Shown piece after piece: positions 8,847 to 17,300 of a stretch of 64,000 nucleotides of DNA; position 1 is the first letter of the stretch, and every line of letters begins with the position of its first letter. The DNA is from Bifidobacterium scardovii JCM 12489 = DSM 13734 (GTDB taxonomy: Bacteria > Actinomycetota > Actinomycetes > Actinomycetales > Bifidobacteriaceae), in NCBI RefSeq assembly GCF_001042635.1, contig NZ_AP012331.1, positions 310,001-374,000 of the forward strand, given 5' to 3'. Position numbers and translations under genes: made by a program. Under the pieces are notes generated by a model. It searched no databases. It was not told the origin of the DNA and saw nothing but the letters and a program-made list of their open reading frames with translations.

Positions 8847-10429
8847 TACTTCTGCGAGCCCCAGACGCACACGTTGCCGCCGAGCGCCGAGAAGGTCATC
8901 ACGTCCTTGCCGTCCTTGTCGCGCGGCAGCTTGTCGAACGCGCCGTGGTAGGTCACGTCGCCGAGCGTGACGGTCACGTCGCCGGTACCGTCGGACTTGT
9001 CGAGCTTCCAGGTGCCGGTCTTGTCGCCGCTGACCGTGCCGTCGCCGTTGAGCGTGATGCTCACGGGCTTGTTGACGCCGCGGTAGTCGGTGCTGTTCTT
9101 CTCGTTGACCTTCTTCGGACCCTTGAACGAGGTATTCTGCTCGTGGGTCACCAGTTCGTAGTCGCCGGTCACGTCGTCGGCGGTGTACTTGGTGTCGGCG
9201 GCCCTGGTTCCGGTGTATTCGTACGGCGCGACCGCCAGCCATCCGTCGTCGGTCGGCAGCAGTTCGTGCACGCGCACCTCATGCTTCTCGCCGGTGCCGG
9301 AGAAGCGGGTGTGGTAGACGAGGTAGACGGTGCCGTCGTCGTCCACCAGCGCGGAGTTGTGGCCCTGCGCCACCTCGATGTTGGCGTTGTCGTTGCCGCT
9401 CCACTGGATCGAGCTCATCAGGCGGATGCCGATGTCGCTCTGCCAGTTGTTGCCGATCGCGCGCGTGCTGACGGCCGTGTTGCCGGCTTCGTCGACGTAC
9501 GGGCCGGTGATCTTGTCGGAGCGGAACATGCGGATCTGGTAGCCGCCGGTCTGCTGCAGGTTGCCGTAGGAGGCGAACAGGTACCAGTAGCCGTTCGTGT
9601 GCAGCAGGTAGGAACCCTCGCCGGAGTTGCCGAAGCCGCCGCCGAGCTTGACGCCGTAGTAGGCGTCGGACTGGTTGGCCACCGTCTCATAGGTGGCGTT
9701 GTAGTCGCGCAGGCCGGTCGACGGGTCGAGCTTGAACATCCACATGCCGCCGAACCACGAGCCGAAGGTCATCCACATGTCGCCGTTGTCGTCGGTCTTC
9801 ACGCACGGGTCGATGGCGTTGATGCCGGTGTCGGTCTGCGAGGCGTAGCGGGCCAGGTCGGCCCCCTCGCCGAGCACCTTCCACACGTCGGTCTTGGCGG
9901 CGTTCACCTTCTCGAATCCGGAGTAGACCACCGGCCCCACGTAGGTCCAGTCGCCCTCGATGTCGTCTGCGGTGAGCAGCACGATCGCCGAGCGATAGTT
10001 CGCGCCGTTGATCGACATGTACATGCACCACTTTTTCATCGTCTCGTTCCAAACCACGTCGGGCGCCCACATATTGCCGTCGACGTCGGGGTTGGAGGAC
10101 TGCTTGGACCAGTCGGTCCAGATGTCGGCGAAGATCGTCTTGTAGTCGGTGCTCAAGTTGTTCTTGAAGCTGGTCCAGTTGATCAGATCGTCGCTTTTGA
10201 GCCATGCGAGATGCGATCCGAAGATGTAGTACTTGCCGTTGGCCTTGACGATGGACGGGTCGTGCGATTCGCCGCGCTTGATGCTGCTGGTGGCGGTCTC
10301 GCTGGTGTTCGCGCCGTCGGCGGAGTGCGCGTCCTTGTCGGTGCCGCTGGCGGCGCAGCCGGCCAGCGTGCCGAGCAGCAGCACCGCGCTGAGTGCCGCG
10401 GCGAGGGCTTTGCGTGCTGAGTTGATCAC
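8846..10429 (-). CDS. GH43 family glycosidase (arabinanase-like), extracellular lipoprotein
   Basis: Paralogue of the preceding enzyme with an added export signal; 527 aa. The GTG start at 10429 gives a signal peptide ending in the lipobox LAGC, so the mature enzyme is lipid-anchored outside the membrane. Catalytic signatures are ESHDPSIVKANGKYYIFG, NMWAPDVVWNE, SGEGSYLLHT and QGHNSALV, with the same C-terminal beta domain. I infer that it cuts arabinan or arabino-oligosaccharide at the surface, feeding the ABC importer encoded at 15.9-19.2 kb. It is divergent from the 10630 gene, and the region between holds paired operators, so both may be induced by the same sugar. Confidence 0.87.
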   Translation of the reverse strand: MINSARKALAAALSAVLLLGTLAGCAASGTDKDAHSADGANTSETATSSIKRGESHDPSIVKANGKYYIFGSHLAWLKSDDLINWTSFKNNLSTDYKTIFADIWTDWSKQSSNPDVDGNMWAPDVVWNETMKKWCMYMSINGANYRSAIVLLTADDIEGDWTYVGPVVYSGFEKVNAAKTDVWKVLGEGADLARYASQTDTGINAIDPCVKTDDNGDMWMTFGSWFGGMWMFKLDPSTGLRDYNATYETVANQSDAYYGVKLGGGFGNSGEGSYLLHTNGYWYLFASYGNLQQTGGYQIRMFRSDKITGPYVDEAGNTAVSTRAIGNNWQSDIGIRLMSSIQWSGNDNANIEVAQGHNSALVDDDGTVYLVYHTRFSGTGEKHEVRVHELLPTDDGWLAVAPYEYTGTRAADTKYTADDVTGDYELVTHEQNTSFKGPKKVNEKNSTDYRGVNKPVSITLNGDGTVSGDKTGTWKLDKSDGTGDVTVTLGDVTYHGAFDKLPRDKDGKDVMTFSALGGNVCVWGSQK

Positions 10430-10554
10430 GGTGATGAACCTCTCTTCGGTCGGTGTGGTAACGGGATTGAGCGGATGCCGTCGGGTCGTTTCGGGTTGTC
10501 GCCGGGCTGCATCGCGGTGGATGGAGCCGGGGGATCGGTGAAGCGACGCCGCAT

Positions 10555-10599
10555 TTGTACATCGATGTAATCACCTGTATGCTAGTGTACATCGATGTA
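10555..10599 (+). promoter_or_regulatory. Promoter with twin LacI-type operators (TACATCGATGTA)
   Basis: Perfect 12-bp palindromes at 10558-10569 and 10588-10599 are centred 30 bp apart (about three helical turns). They overlap a promoter TTGTAC (10555-10560), 17-bp spacer, TATGCT (10578-10583). The second operator covers the expected start point, giving steric repression of the 10630 gene and possibly of the divergent GH43 gene. The likely ligand-binding regulator is the adjacent LacI protein. Confidence 0.85.
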
Positions 10600-10629
10600 A
10601 AAGAAAAGTCGAACCGAAAGGGCGTTGCG

Positions 10630-12867
10630 ATGGCGAATCCCTACTCACTGCTGTGCTACACGCGTGTCCCCACCTCGCGCGAGGAGGCGAACAACGCCGA
10701 TATCGCCCTGAGCATGCATCTGGCGCTGCGCTCGCCGGTGTCGGGCAAGTGGGAGCCGTTGAACGAGAACTACGGCATCTTCTTCGCCGCCGGCGTGCCG
10801 AACGCTTCGGTGCCCGCCCTCGCACGGCGCGCCTGCACCGCGGCGGCCGATTTAGGCGCTGATTCCTGTGTCGGGACCGGCAAGGCCGGCAGGGCCGGCG
10901 GGTCTGACGGGTCCGATGGGCCCAATGGTGGTGCCGGCGAGGCTGGGGGAGACGTCCGCCCGGTCAGCGGAGCCGTCGCCTACGATGCGGTGATGCCCGG
11001 CGTCGACATCGCGCTCAAAAGCCTCAAGGATCCGTTCCTGTTCCGCCTGGCGGACGGCCGCTTCGGCATCGCGGCCACGCGTACCGATCGCGACGGCGTG
11101 CCGGACGGCTCCGAGCGGTCGGCCTTCCTGCTGGCCGTGAGTCGTGATTTGCTCACTTACCGTCAGCTGGGATTGGTCCGCCTGGACACGGCCGATGGCG
11201 TGCGGTCACCAAGCGTCTCGTATGATGCCGCGAACCGCCGGTATGCGATCCGTTGGACCGACGACTGCGGCCGCGCGCGCCACGCCGTGGTCGACGACAT
11301 CCTCGAGGCTCCGGGTCGTGTGATCGCCATGCCCGCCGCGGATGCCGGAGATGCTGCGAATGCCGTTGGCGCTGCGGGTGAGTCGTCCTCGGTCGTTGCC
11401 GATGCGGCGTTCGATGCCGCGCCGGCCGTCGCCCACGATATTCCCGGCGCGGTGCCCGGCAACGTGATCGAGATCGGCGCCAAGGAGGCCGCGTCCCTGA
11501 TCGCCCGATTCGGCCGCGTCTACAACACCGGCGTGTCCGTGCGGCCGACGACGTTGCCGGCGGGTCTGCGCGGCGAGGACGCACGCGAGATGGTCGGCGT
11601 TTTGGGCAAGACGGTCGCCGTGCTGCGTTATTCCGACGGCTCCACCGCCGTCCGCGCGGTCGACTGGGATGCGTCCCAGCTCGCCCGGCTGGCCGATGAC
11701 GCCGCCGCAGGGCTGCTGCGCCCGGGCGACACCCGCCATGTCGACGGACGGGTCCGCCAGAGCGTGTACCCGGTCCCCTTCGCGGTCGAGCGCGCCGATC
11801 CGTCGGTGTTCGCTTGGAATTTCAACGGCGAACCGATGTTCCTGTTCATCGCGACCGAGGATGCCGACGGCAATTGCGTCGACCCGCGCGGCGGCCGCGC
11901 GCATATGCCGCTGCGCGTCGCGTCCACCATCGAGGGGCTGTCCGACGCGGCTGGCGGGCGCGCACGCGAGATCGACCTGCTGCGGCGCGGCGACCGGAAC
12001 TCGGAGGGCCGTGCGATGACCGGCTGCTTCTGGGCGCCCGAACTGCATGTGATCGGCGGCAAACTCTCGATCCTGTTCATGCCCTGCTTCGACGGGGATC
12101 CGACCAATCCCGACGGCACCGCGAACGACCGTGCCGGCAAGCCCGACATGTGGACCGGCATCTGCCATATCATGCAGCTCAGGCAGGATGCGGACGGCCG
12201 TGACCTCGATCCGCGCGATCCGGCGCACTGGACCGTGCCCGAGCCGATCCTCGGCGCGCACGGCGAGGCGCTCAATCCGGTGCAGCGCATCAGCCTCGAC
12301 ATGACCGTGATCGTGGATTCCGGGCGCTGGTATTACGCTTGGCAGCAGGTCGGCAGCGTGTGGATCGCCTCCTTCGACCCGTCCCGCCCGTCCCGCCTCA
12401 CCTCGCGGCCCGCACAGATCATCGTGCCCGAATTCGCGTGGGACAATATGATCGCCGAAGGGCCGAACGCATTCGTGCACGAAGGCAGGATCTACCTGAT
12501 CTATTCGGGGTCGCTGGTCGGCATCGACTACACGACCGGGCTGGCGACCGCGCCGGCCGGTCAGCGGGCCGATCTGACCGATCCCGCCACCTGGACCAAG
12601 CTCGACTATCCGCTGCAGAAATCCGGCGTGTACAACGGTGCATGGCAGCTCGGAACCGGCCATGGCATGTGGTCGCACGACGAGGACGGCAATCTGATCT
12701 ACGTATTCCACAACGCCGAATACGAATCCGGCCGCTACGGCGGGCGGGACGCGCAGGTTCGCCGCGTGCACTGGTCGGCGGAGGGCATGCCGATCCTGGA
12801 CATGCAGTCCGATGAGGAACTCAACCCGGATTATGCTGGTATAAGGATGAACATCGTTGTGCAGTGA
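10630..12867 (+). CDS. Two-part GH43 family glycosidase (arabinofuranosidase/xylosidase-like), cytoplasmic
   Basis: 745 aa, no signal peptide. The start at 10630 (MANPYSLLCYTRVP) follows gaaaggg; upstream in-frame ATG codons overlap the promoter/operator DNA. The N-terminal third resembles an incomplete GH43 propeller (KDPFLFRLADGRFGI) and carries a Gly/Ala/Asp-rich insert at residues ~77-110. The second half is a full GH43 domain: ERADPSVFAW, CFWAPELHVIGGK, AEGPNAFVHEGRIYLIYSGS and GTGHGMWSHDEDG supply base, modulator, acid and metal-site residues. It probably releases arabinose from short imported side-chain or backbone oligosaccharides. Linkage specificity is not readable. Confidence 0.85.
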   Translation: MANPYSLLCYTRVPTSREEANNADIALSMHLALRSPVSGKWEPLNENYGIFFAAGVPNASVPALARRACTAAADLGADSCVGTGKAGRAGGSDGSDGPNGGAGEAGGDVRPVSGAVAYDAVMPGVDIALKSLKDPFLFRLADGRFGIAATRTDRDGVPDGSERSAFLLAVSRDLLTYRQLGLVRLDTADGVRSPSVSYDAANRRYAIRWTDDCGRARHAVVDDILEAPGRVIAMPAADAGDAANAVGAAGESSSVVADAAFDAAPAVAHDIPGAVPGNVIEIGAKEAASLIARFGRVYNTGVSVRPTTLPAGLRGEDAREMVGVLGKTVAVLRYSDGSTAVRAVDWDASQLARLADDAAAGLLRPGDTRHVDGRVRQSVYPVPFAVERADPSVFAWNFNGEPMFLFIATEDADGNCVDPRGGRAHMPLRVASTIEGLSDAAGGRAREIDLLRRGDRNSEGRAMTGCFWAPELHVIGGKLSILFMPCFDGDPTNPDGTANDRAGKPDMWTGICHIMQLRQDADGRDLDPRDPAHWTVPEPILGAHGEALNPVQRISLDMTVIVDSGRWYYAWQQVGSVWIASFDPSRPSRLTSRPAQIIVPEFAWDNMIAEGPNAFVHEGRIYLIYSGSLVGIDYTTGLATAPAGQRADLTDPATWTKLDYPLQKSGVYNGAWQLGTGHGMWSHDEDGNLIYVFHNAEYESGRYGGRDAQVRRVHWSAEGMPILDMQSDEELNPDYAGIRMNIVVQ

Positions 12868-12963
12868 TGCCGCTGCCCGGCGATGATACGCCTTCGGCGC
12901 TTGAATTCATAGGCCCCACTATGGTTGTGGGTTGTAGTACGAGAACAGAATACGGTGGGCAAT

Positions 12964-14022
12964 ATGGTCAGGAAAGCAGCGGGCAAGGGCGGCGATCATG
13001 TCGTGACGATGCGCGACGTCGCCAAGGCGGCCGGCGTGTCGATCAAAACGGTGTCCAATGTGGTCAACGATTACGAATTCGTCTCCGACGCGACGCGCGA
13101 GAAGGTGAGCAAGGCCATCGAGGAGCTGGGGTACACGGTCAACGTGTCCGCGCGCAACCTGCGCACCGGGCAGACCGGCATCATCGGCCTGGCGATCCCC
13201 GACCTGCAGATGCCGTATTTCGCGCAGCTGTCGTCGCTGGTGATCGAGGAGGCCAAGAAGGTCGGTCTGCGGGTGATCGTGGAGCCGACGCTGTATTCGC
13301 GCGAAGGCGAGCTCGACGTGCTGCACGACGTGCGCACCACGATGCTGGACGGTCTGATCTACAGCCCGTTGGAGCTCGGCCCGAGCGACGAGGGCGAGCT
13401 GAACGTCGACTACCCGCTGGTGCTGCTGGGCGAGCGCATCTTCACCAAGGCCGTGGACCATATCGCCACCGAGAACGTGGAGGGAGCCAAGCGGGCCACT
13501 TCGTACCTGATTCAGACCGGGTGCCGGCGCATCGCGGTCGTCGGCGTGCATGAGGGCGAGGATGTCGGTTCGGCGGCGCTGCGATTCCGCGGGTACCGCG
13601 AGGCGCTGGAGGAGGCCGGCGTCGATTTCGACGAGCGGCTGGTGGTGCCGTCGCGGATGTGGCACCGCATCGACGGCGTGCATGCGATGAATGGCCTGTT
13701 CGATTCGGGCAGCGTGCCCGATGGTGTGGTGGCGCTCAACGACATGCTCGCCTCGGGTGTTATGCACGCGATCCAGATGCGCGATCTGCGCATTCCCGAC
13801 GATATTTCCGTGATCGGCTTCGACAACTCCGATGACTCGCAGTACCTGTCGCCGGCGCTGACGACGATCTCGCCCGGATTGGACGCCGTGGCGCGTCTGG
13901 CGGTGCGCGTGCTTAAGAACCGCATCGATGGTCGGCCGCCGCTGGACGGCGATTCCACCGCCCCCGTGTTCCGCAAAGTGTCCTCGACCCTGGTGGTCCG
14001 CCAATCCACCCGCGCGATGTAG
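12964..14022 (+). CDS. LacI-family transcriptional repressor (arabinan locus)
   Basis: 352 aa. The start at 12964 gives MVRKAAGKGGDHVVTMRDVA; a TTG at 12925 would add 13 residues of poor quality. The N-terminal HTH (MRDVAKAAGVSIKTVSNVVN) is followed by the hinge helix (SARNLRTGQTGIIGLAIP) and a periplasmic-binding-protein-like effector domain with GFDNSDDSQYLSPALTT. It sits between GH43 genes whose promoters carry TACATCGATGTA-type sites, so it is the prime candidate to bind them. The tail of the preceding gene contains a weaker match, aacatcgttgtg (12850-12861), which might serve autoregulation. The effector is presumably arabinose or an arabino-oligosaccharide. Confidence 0.9.
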   Translation: MVRKAAGKGGDHVVTMRDVAKAAGVSIKTVSNVVNDYEFVSDATREKVSKAIEELGYTVNVSARNLRTGQTGIIGLAIPDLQMPYFAQLSSLVIEEAKKVGLRVIVEPTLYSREGELDVLHDVRTTMLDGLIYSPLELGPSDEGELNVDYPLVLLGERIFTKAVDHIATENVEGAKRATSYLIQTGCRRIAVVGVHEGEDVGSAALRFRGYREALEEAGVDFDERLVVPSRMWHRIDGVHAMNGLFDSGSVPDGVVALNDMLASGVMHAIQMRDLRIPDDISVIGFDNSDDSQYLSPALTTISPGLDAVARLAVRVLKNRIDGRPPLDGDSTAPVFRKVSSTLVVRQSTRAM

Positions 14023-14089
14023 GGCGCGGGCGCGGATTTTCCGAGGCGCTGCTTCTAGCGTCTGGTGGTTTTGCTGCGCTGGGAGGTTC

Positions 14090-14151
14090 TTGACATTCCG
14101 GATCGGTGAGGGTCTAATCGTGTTGCCCTGCTGAGGGTGCTCTCAGCAGGG
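14090..14151 (+). promoter_or_regulatory. Consensus-like promoter followed by a 10-bp stem-loop (possible short RNA)
   Basis: TTGACA (14090-14095), 17-bp spacer, TCTAAT (14113-14118). About eight bases later a stem ccctgctgag/ctcagcaggg (14126-14135 with 14142-14151) forms, followed by ggattcttct. The transcript would be short unless the hairpin is read through toward 14427. A degenerate copy of the promoter part lies 158 bp downstream. Confidence 0.55.
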
Positions 14152-14247
14152 GGATTCTTCTATGGTCTGGTGGTTTTGCTTTGCTCGAGAATCCTTGGCG
14201 AGGCGATGCTTCTGGTGTCTGGTGATTCTGGCCCGCTGGGCGGGCTC

Positions 14248-14276
14248 TTGACGGGGCATGGCGTCGAGATGCTAAT
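14248..14276 (+). promoter_or_regulatory. Second copy of the promoter cassette
   Basis: TTGACG (14248-14253), 17-bp spacer, GCTAAT (14271-14276). The ~50 bp upstream (from gaggcgatgcttct) match the DNA upstream of the first cassette, so this is a degenerate direct duplication of about 90 bp. Confidence 0.5.
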
Positions 14277-14353
14277 GAGATTGCCCCGCCCGCCCACGCG
14301 CCCCGCATCGCTTCTCTCCCTCAACCTCCCCGCTCGCCCCGCAAAACGCCGAC

Positions 14354-14392
14354 TTGTTCCATCGATGTAAATCTGTTATATTCATCGATGTA
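14354..14392 (+). promoter_or_regulatory. Promoter with twin LacI-type operators before the compact GH43 gene
   Basis: TTGTTC (14354-14359), 17-bp spacer, TATATT (14377-14382). Operators tccatcgatgta (14358-14369) and ttcatcgatgta (14381-14392) are one- and two-base variants centred 23 bp apart; both overlap the promoter. The design mirrors that upstream of 10630. Confidence 0.8.
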
Positions 14393-14426
14393 AACCAATG
14401 AACACTTGGATTGAGAAGGATGAACA

Positions 14427-15476
14427 ATGGCTGTTTATAACAATCCGATCGTGCTCCAGCGTGCGGATCCGTGGGTGCTCAACGTCGACGGCGAATACTA
14501 CTTCACCGGATCAGATCCCGAGTACAACACCATCGCCATCCGCCGTGCCTCGGCGATCAACGACCTGCAGAAGGCCCCGGAGACCGTGGTCTGGCGCAAG
14601 CACGAATCCGGTCCCTGCAGCAAGTACATCTGGGCGCCCGAGCTGCACCGCGTGAACGGCGCGTGGTACATCTACTTCGCCGGCGCGGAAACCGACTTCG
14701 AGGATTCCGGCCTGCCGCCCCATCGCATGTTCGTGCTCGAGAACACCGACGCCGACCCGACCTCAGACAACTGGGTGGAGAAGGGCCAGATCAAGACGCC
14801 GATCGACTCGTTCTCGCTCGACGCCACCACCGAGGTGATCGACGGCGTGCAGTACCTGGTCTGGGCGCAGAAGGATCCCTCGATCGAGGGCAACTCCAAC
14901 CTGTACATCGCCCCGATGGCCAACCCGTGGACGCTGGCCGCCGATCCGGTGATGCTCTCCAAGCCCGAGTATGACTGGGAATGCATCGACTTCCTGGTCA
15001 ACGAAGGGCCGGCATTCCTGTTCCACGAGGACAAGATCTACATCACCTACTCCGCGTCCGGTACGGGTGTGCCCTATGCGGTCGGCCTGCTGGCCGCCGA
15101 TCGCGGCAGCGACCTGACCGATCCCGCGAGCTGGACCAAGAGCCCGGTCCCGGTGTTCAAGACCTGCGCCGAGAACGGCCAGTACGGCCCCGGGCACAAC
15201 TCGTTCACCAAGTCGGAGGATGGCTCGCAGGATCTGATGATCTACCACGCGCGCAACTACACCGACATCAAAGGCGACCCGCTGTTCGACCCGAACCGCC
15301 ACGCCCGCGTCGGCGTGGTGCGCTGGACCGATGCCGGCCCCGATTTCGGCGTTCCCGAGGCGGATACCCTGTGGACTCCCGATTCGACCGACGTGCTGCC
15401 GGCCGACGGCGGCCCGATGGCCGGGGTCCCCGTGGCCGAGGCTTCCGAGGCCAAGGCCGAAGTGCTGGCGTCCTGA
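14427..15476 (+). CDS. GH43 family glycosidase (exo-arabinofuranosidase-like), cytoplasmic
   Basis: 349 aa, single-domain GH43, no signal peptide, RBS gagaaggatg. Signatures in order: QRADPWVLNVDGEYYFTG (base Asp), IWAPELHRVNGAWYIYF, SLDATTEVIDGVQYLVWAQ, NEGPAFLFHEDKIYITYSAS (acid Glu) and GPGHNSFTKSEDG (metal-site His). Length and motif spacing fit compact intracellular alpha-L-arabinofuranosidases that trim arabino-oligosaccharides from the end; I infer that role from family and locus. It has its own promoter overlapped by two operators. Confidence 0.88.
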   Translation: MAVYNNPIVLQRADPWVLNVDGEYYFTGSDPEYNTIAIRRASAINDLQKAPETVVWRKHESGPCSKYIWAPELHRVNGAWYIYFAGAETDFEDSGLPPHRMFVLENTDADPTSDNWVEKGQIKTPIDSFSLDATTEVIDGVQYLVWAQKDPSIEGNSNLYIAPMANPWTLAADPVMLSKPEYDWECIDFLVNEGPAFLFHEDKIYITYSASGTGVPYAVGLLAADRGSDLTDPASWTKSPVPVFKTCAENGQYGPGHNSFTKSEDGSQDLMIYHARNYTDIKGDPLFDPNRHARVGVVRWTDAGPDFGVPEADTLWTPDSTDVLPADGGPMAGVPVAEASEAKAEVLAS

Positions 15477-15706
15477 TCGCGCCGAAGATCCGGAAAACCC
15501 TTGCGGGCGGCGCGGCGAGCGGAACTCGTCACCGCTCATGCCGTCCGCCCGCCAAAGGCCGCGATTCGCGGCCGCTCCCCGGCGCATTTTTCGGATAGCG
15601 CCAAAACTCCAATCGCAATCGGGTGGGGCTCTTGCGCCCCTTTCCGTCCCGTAAATGCCTGGAAAACCGCGGAATCGCAGTCTTTCCCTCTGGCGTGTCG
15701 ACTAAT

Positions 15707-15753
15707 TTGTACAACGTTAGAAAACACGCTATAATCAAATATACAACGTTGCA
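15707..15753 (+). promoter_or_regulatory. Promoter and paired operators (TACAACGTT type) of the sugar ABC operon
   Basis: TTGTAC (15707-15712), 17-bp spacer, TATAAT (15730-15735). Palindromic cores aacgtt sit in tacaacgttaga (15710-15721) and tacaacgttgca (15742-15753), centred 32 bp apart. They differ from the TACATCGATGTA sites by one base per half. The predicted leader is about 180 nt before the ATG at 15921. Bases 15477-15706 otherwise show only a small GC hairpin near 15570. Confidence 0.8.
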
Positions 15754-15920
15754 AATGAGCATTGAGGCTCCACAAGAAGAGAGACAGGATGCAGAGTGTC
15801 GGCAGCGATGCCGCAACCGGCCCACAAGGCCAATAGACGTCACCTCATCACCCCGAATCGCCGGAACCGCCACTGCGCAACGAACAGATCTTGGGCAACC
15901 AGGAGCAAAGGAGAAATCAA

Positions 15921-17231
15921 ATGAACCTCAAAAAGACCCTCGTCGCGGGCGTCGCGCTTTCGATGATCGCCACGCTCGGCCTGTCCGGCTGCGGCTCGTC
16001 CGGCGGCGACGTGCAGAAGACCGCCGACGGCAAGGTGAAGATCACCATGTGGCATGGCTTCTCCGAGGCCGACGGCAAGACGCTGGAGTCCATCGTCGAC
16101 GACTTCAACAAGTCCCAGGACAAGTACGAGATCGACGCCCAGCTGCAGCCGTGGAGCACCATCGGCGAGACCATGGTCACCAAGGTCACCTCCGGCGACG
16201 GCCCCGACTTCGTGACCACCGGCGCCGACAACGGCCAGGGCTGGTCCATCGACGGCACCTTCCAGTGCGTCTCCGACTTCTACGACGATGACAAGTACGA
16301 GACGAAGAACTACATCGACACCGTGGTCGACCAGATCACCTTCAACATCGACGGCAGCGAGGAGAAGTGCGCGGTCCCGATGGGCTACGCGCCGACCTCC
16401 GTGTGGTACAACACCGACATGTGGAAGGCCGCCGGCCTGACCGACAAGGACATCCCCACCACCTGGGACCAGCTGCTCGAGACCGCCAAGAAGCTCACCA
16501 AGTCCGACGGCTCGCAGTACGGCATCGCCCTCTCCGACCTCGGCTGGGCCGCCTTCATGAAGGGCAACGGCACCGGTCTGTACACCACCGATGGCAAGGT
16601 CTCCATCAACTCCCCGGAGAACAAGGCCTTCCTCGAGAAGATGCGCCAGTTCTACAAGGACGGATACACCGTCTCCGGCATGGACGACACCGCGGCCCGC
16701 GAGTCCTTCGAGTCCGGCCAGTCCGCGATGGTGATCGTCGGCCCGTGGGAGGACCAGGCCGCCACCGACAAGGGCATTAACCACGACACCTTCGCCGTTC
16801 CGGACGGCGACGGCACCTACAAGTACTCCACCGGCGACTCCGGCTCCAACACCGGCTCCACCGGCCTGTACTGGTGGGTCACCTCGCAGGTCGGCGACTC
16901 CGAGAAGCTGCCCGGCATCTACGAGTTCTTCAAGTTCTACAACAACCACGACAACCAGGTGAAGTGGTCCCTCGGCTCCGCCTACCCGCCGAACAACACC
17001 ACCGTCACCGCCGACGAGCTCTCCGAGCGTCCGCTCATCGCGAAGATCTCCCAGTACACCGACAACTCCTACATCGGCATCGCCGGCCTGAAGGGCGGCT
17101 TCGGTGACATCTCCGCCACGCTGGACACCCTGACCTCCAACACCACCCGCACCGACGACGACATCCAGTCGCTGCTGGACGAGGCCGAGTCCAAGATCCA
17201 GGGCTACCTCGACGAGTACGCCGAGGACTGA
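15921..17231 (+). CDS. ABC sugar-importer solute-binding lipoprotein
   Basis: Extracellular binding protein, 436 aa. The start at 15921 (MNLKKTLVAG) has aaaggag upstream; an earlier in-frame start lacks one. The signal peptide ends in the lipobox LSGC. Family features include KITMWHGFSEADGKTLES at the mature N-terminus and the class signature TSVWYNTDMWKAAGL. The aromatic C-terminal lobe (TGLYWWVTSQ) is typical of carbohydrate-binding members. It heads an operon with two permeases. Together with the flanking GH43 genes this suggests arabino-oligosaccharide as cargo. A TACAACGTT-type operator pair precedes it. Confidence 0.92.
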   Translation: MNLKKTLVAGVALSMIATLGLSGCGSSGGDVQKTADGKVKITMWHGFSEADGKTLESIVDDFNKSQDKYEIDAQLQPWSTIGETMVTKVTSGDGPDFVTTGADNGQGWSIDGTFQCVSDFYDDDKYETKNYIDTVVDQITFNIDGSEEKCAVPMGYAPTSVWYNTDMWKAAGLTDKDIPTTWDQLLETAKKLTKSDGSQYGIALSDLGWAAFMKGNGTGLYTTDGKVSINSPENKAFLEKMRQFYKDGYTVSGMDDTAARESFESGQSAMVIVGPWEDQAATDKGINHDTFAVPDGDGTYKYSTGDSGSNTGSTGLYWWVTSQVGDSEKLPGIYEFFKFYNNHDNQVKWSLGSAYPPNNTTVTADELSERPLIAKISQYTDNSYIGIAGLKGGFGDISATLDTLTSNTTRTDDDIQSLLDEAESKIQGYLDEYAED

Positions 17232-17300
17232 TCCCGACCACCGCCGGCTCCCGGAGCCCGGGAGCCGGCCCCCGTACACCGTGTCTTTTTGGAGGAGCAA

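Noticed and set aside
10555..10629. Upstream in-frame ATG codons for the two-part GH43 gene
   Set aside because: They fall inside the promoter and operators; the ATG at 10630 has an RBS.
12925..12963. TTG start for the LacI gene
   Set aside because: Adds 13 residues not typical before the HTH; the ATG at 12964 is preferred.
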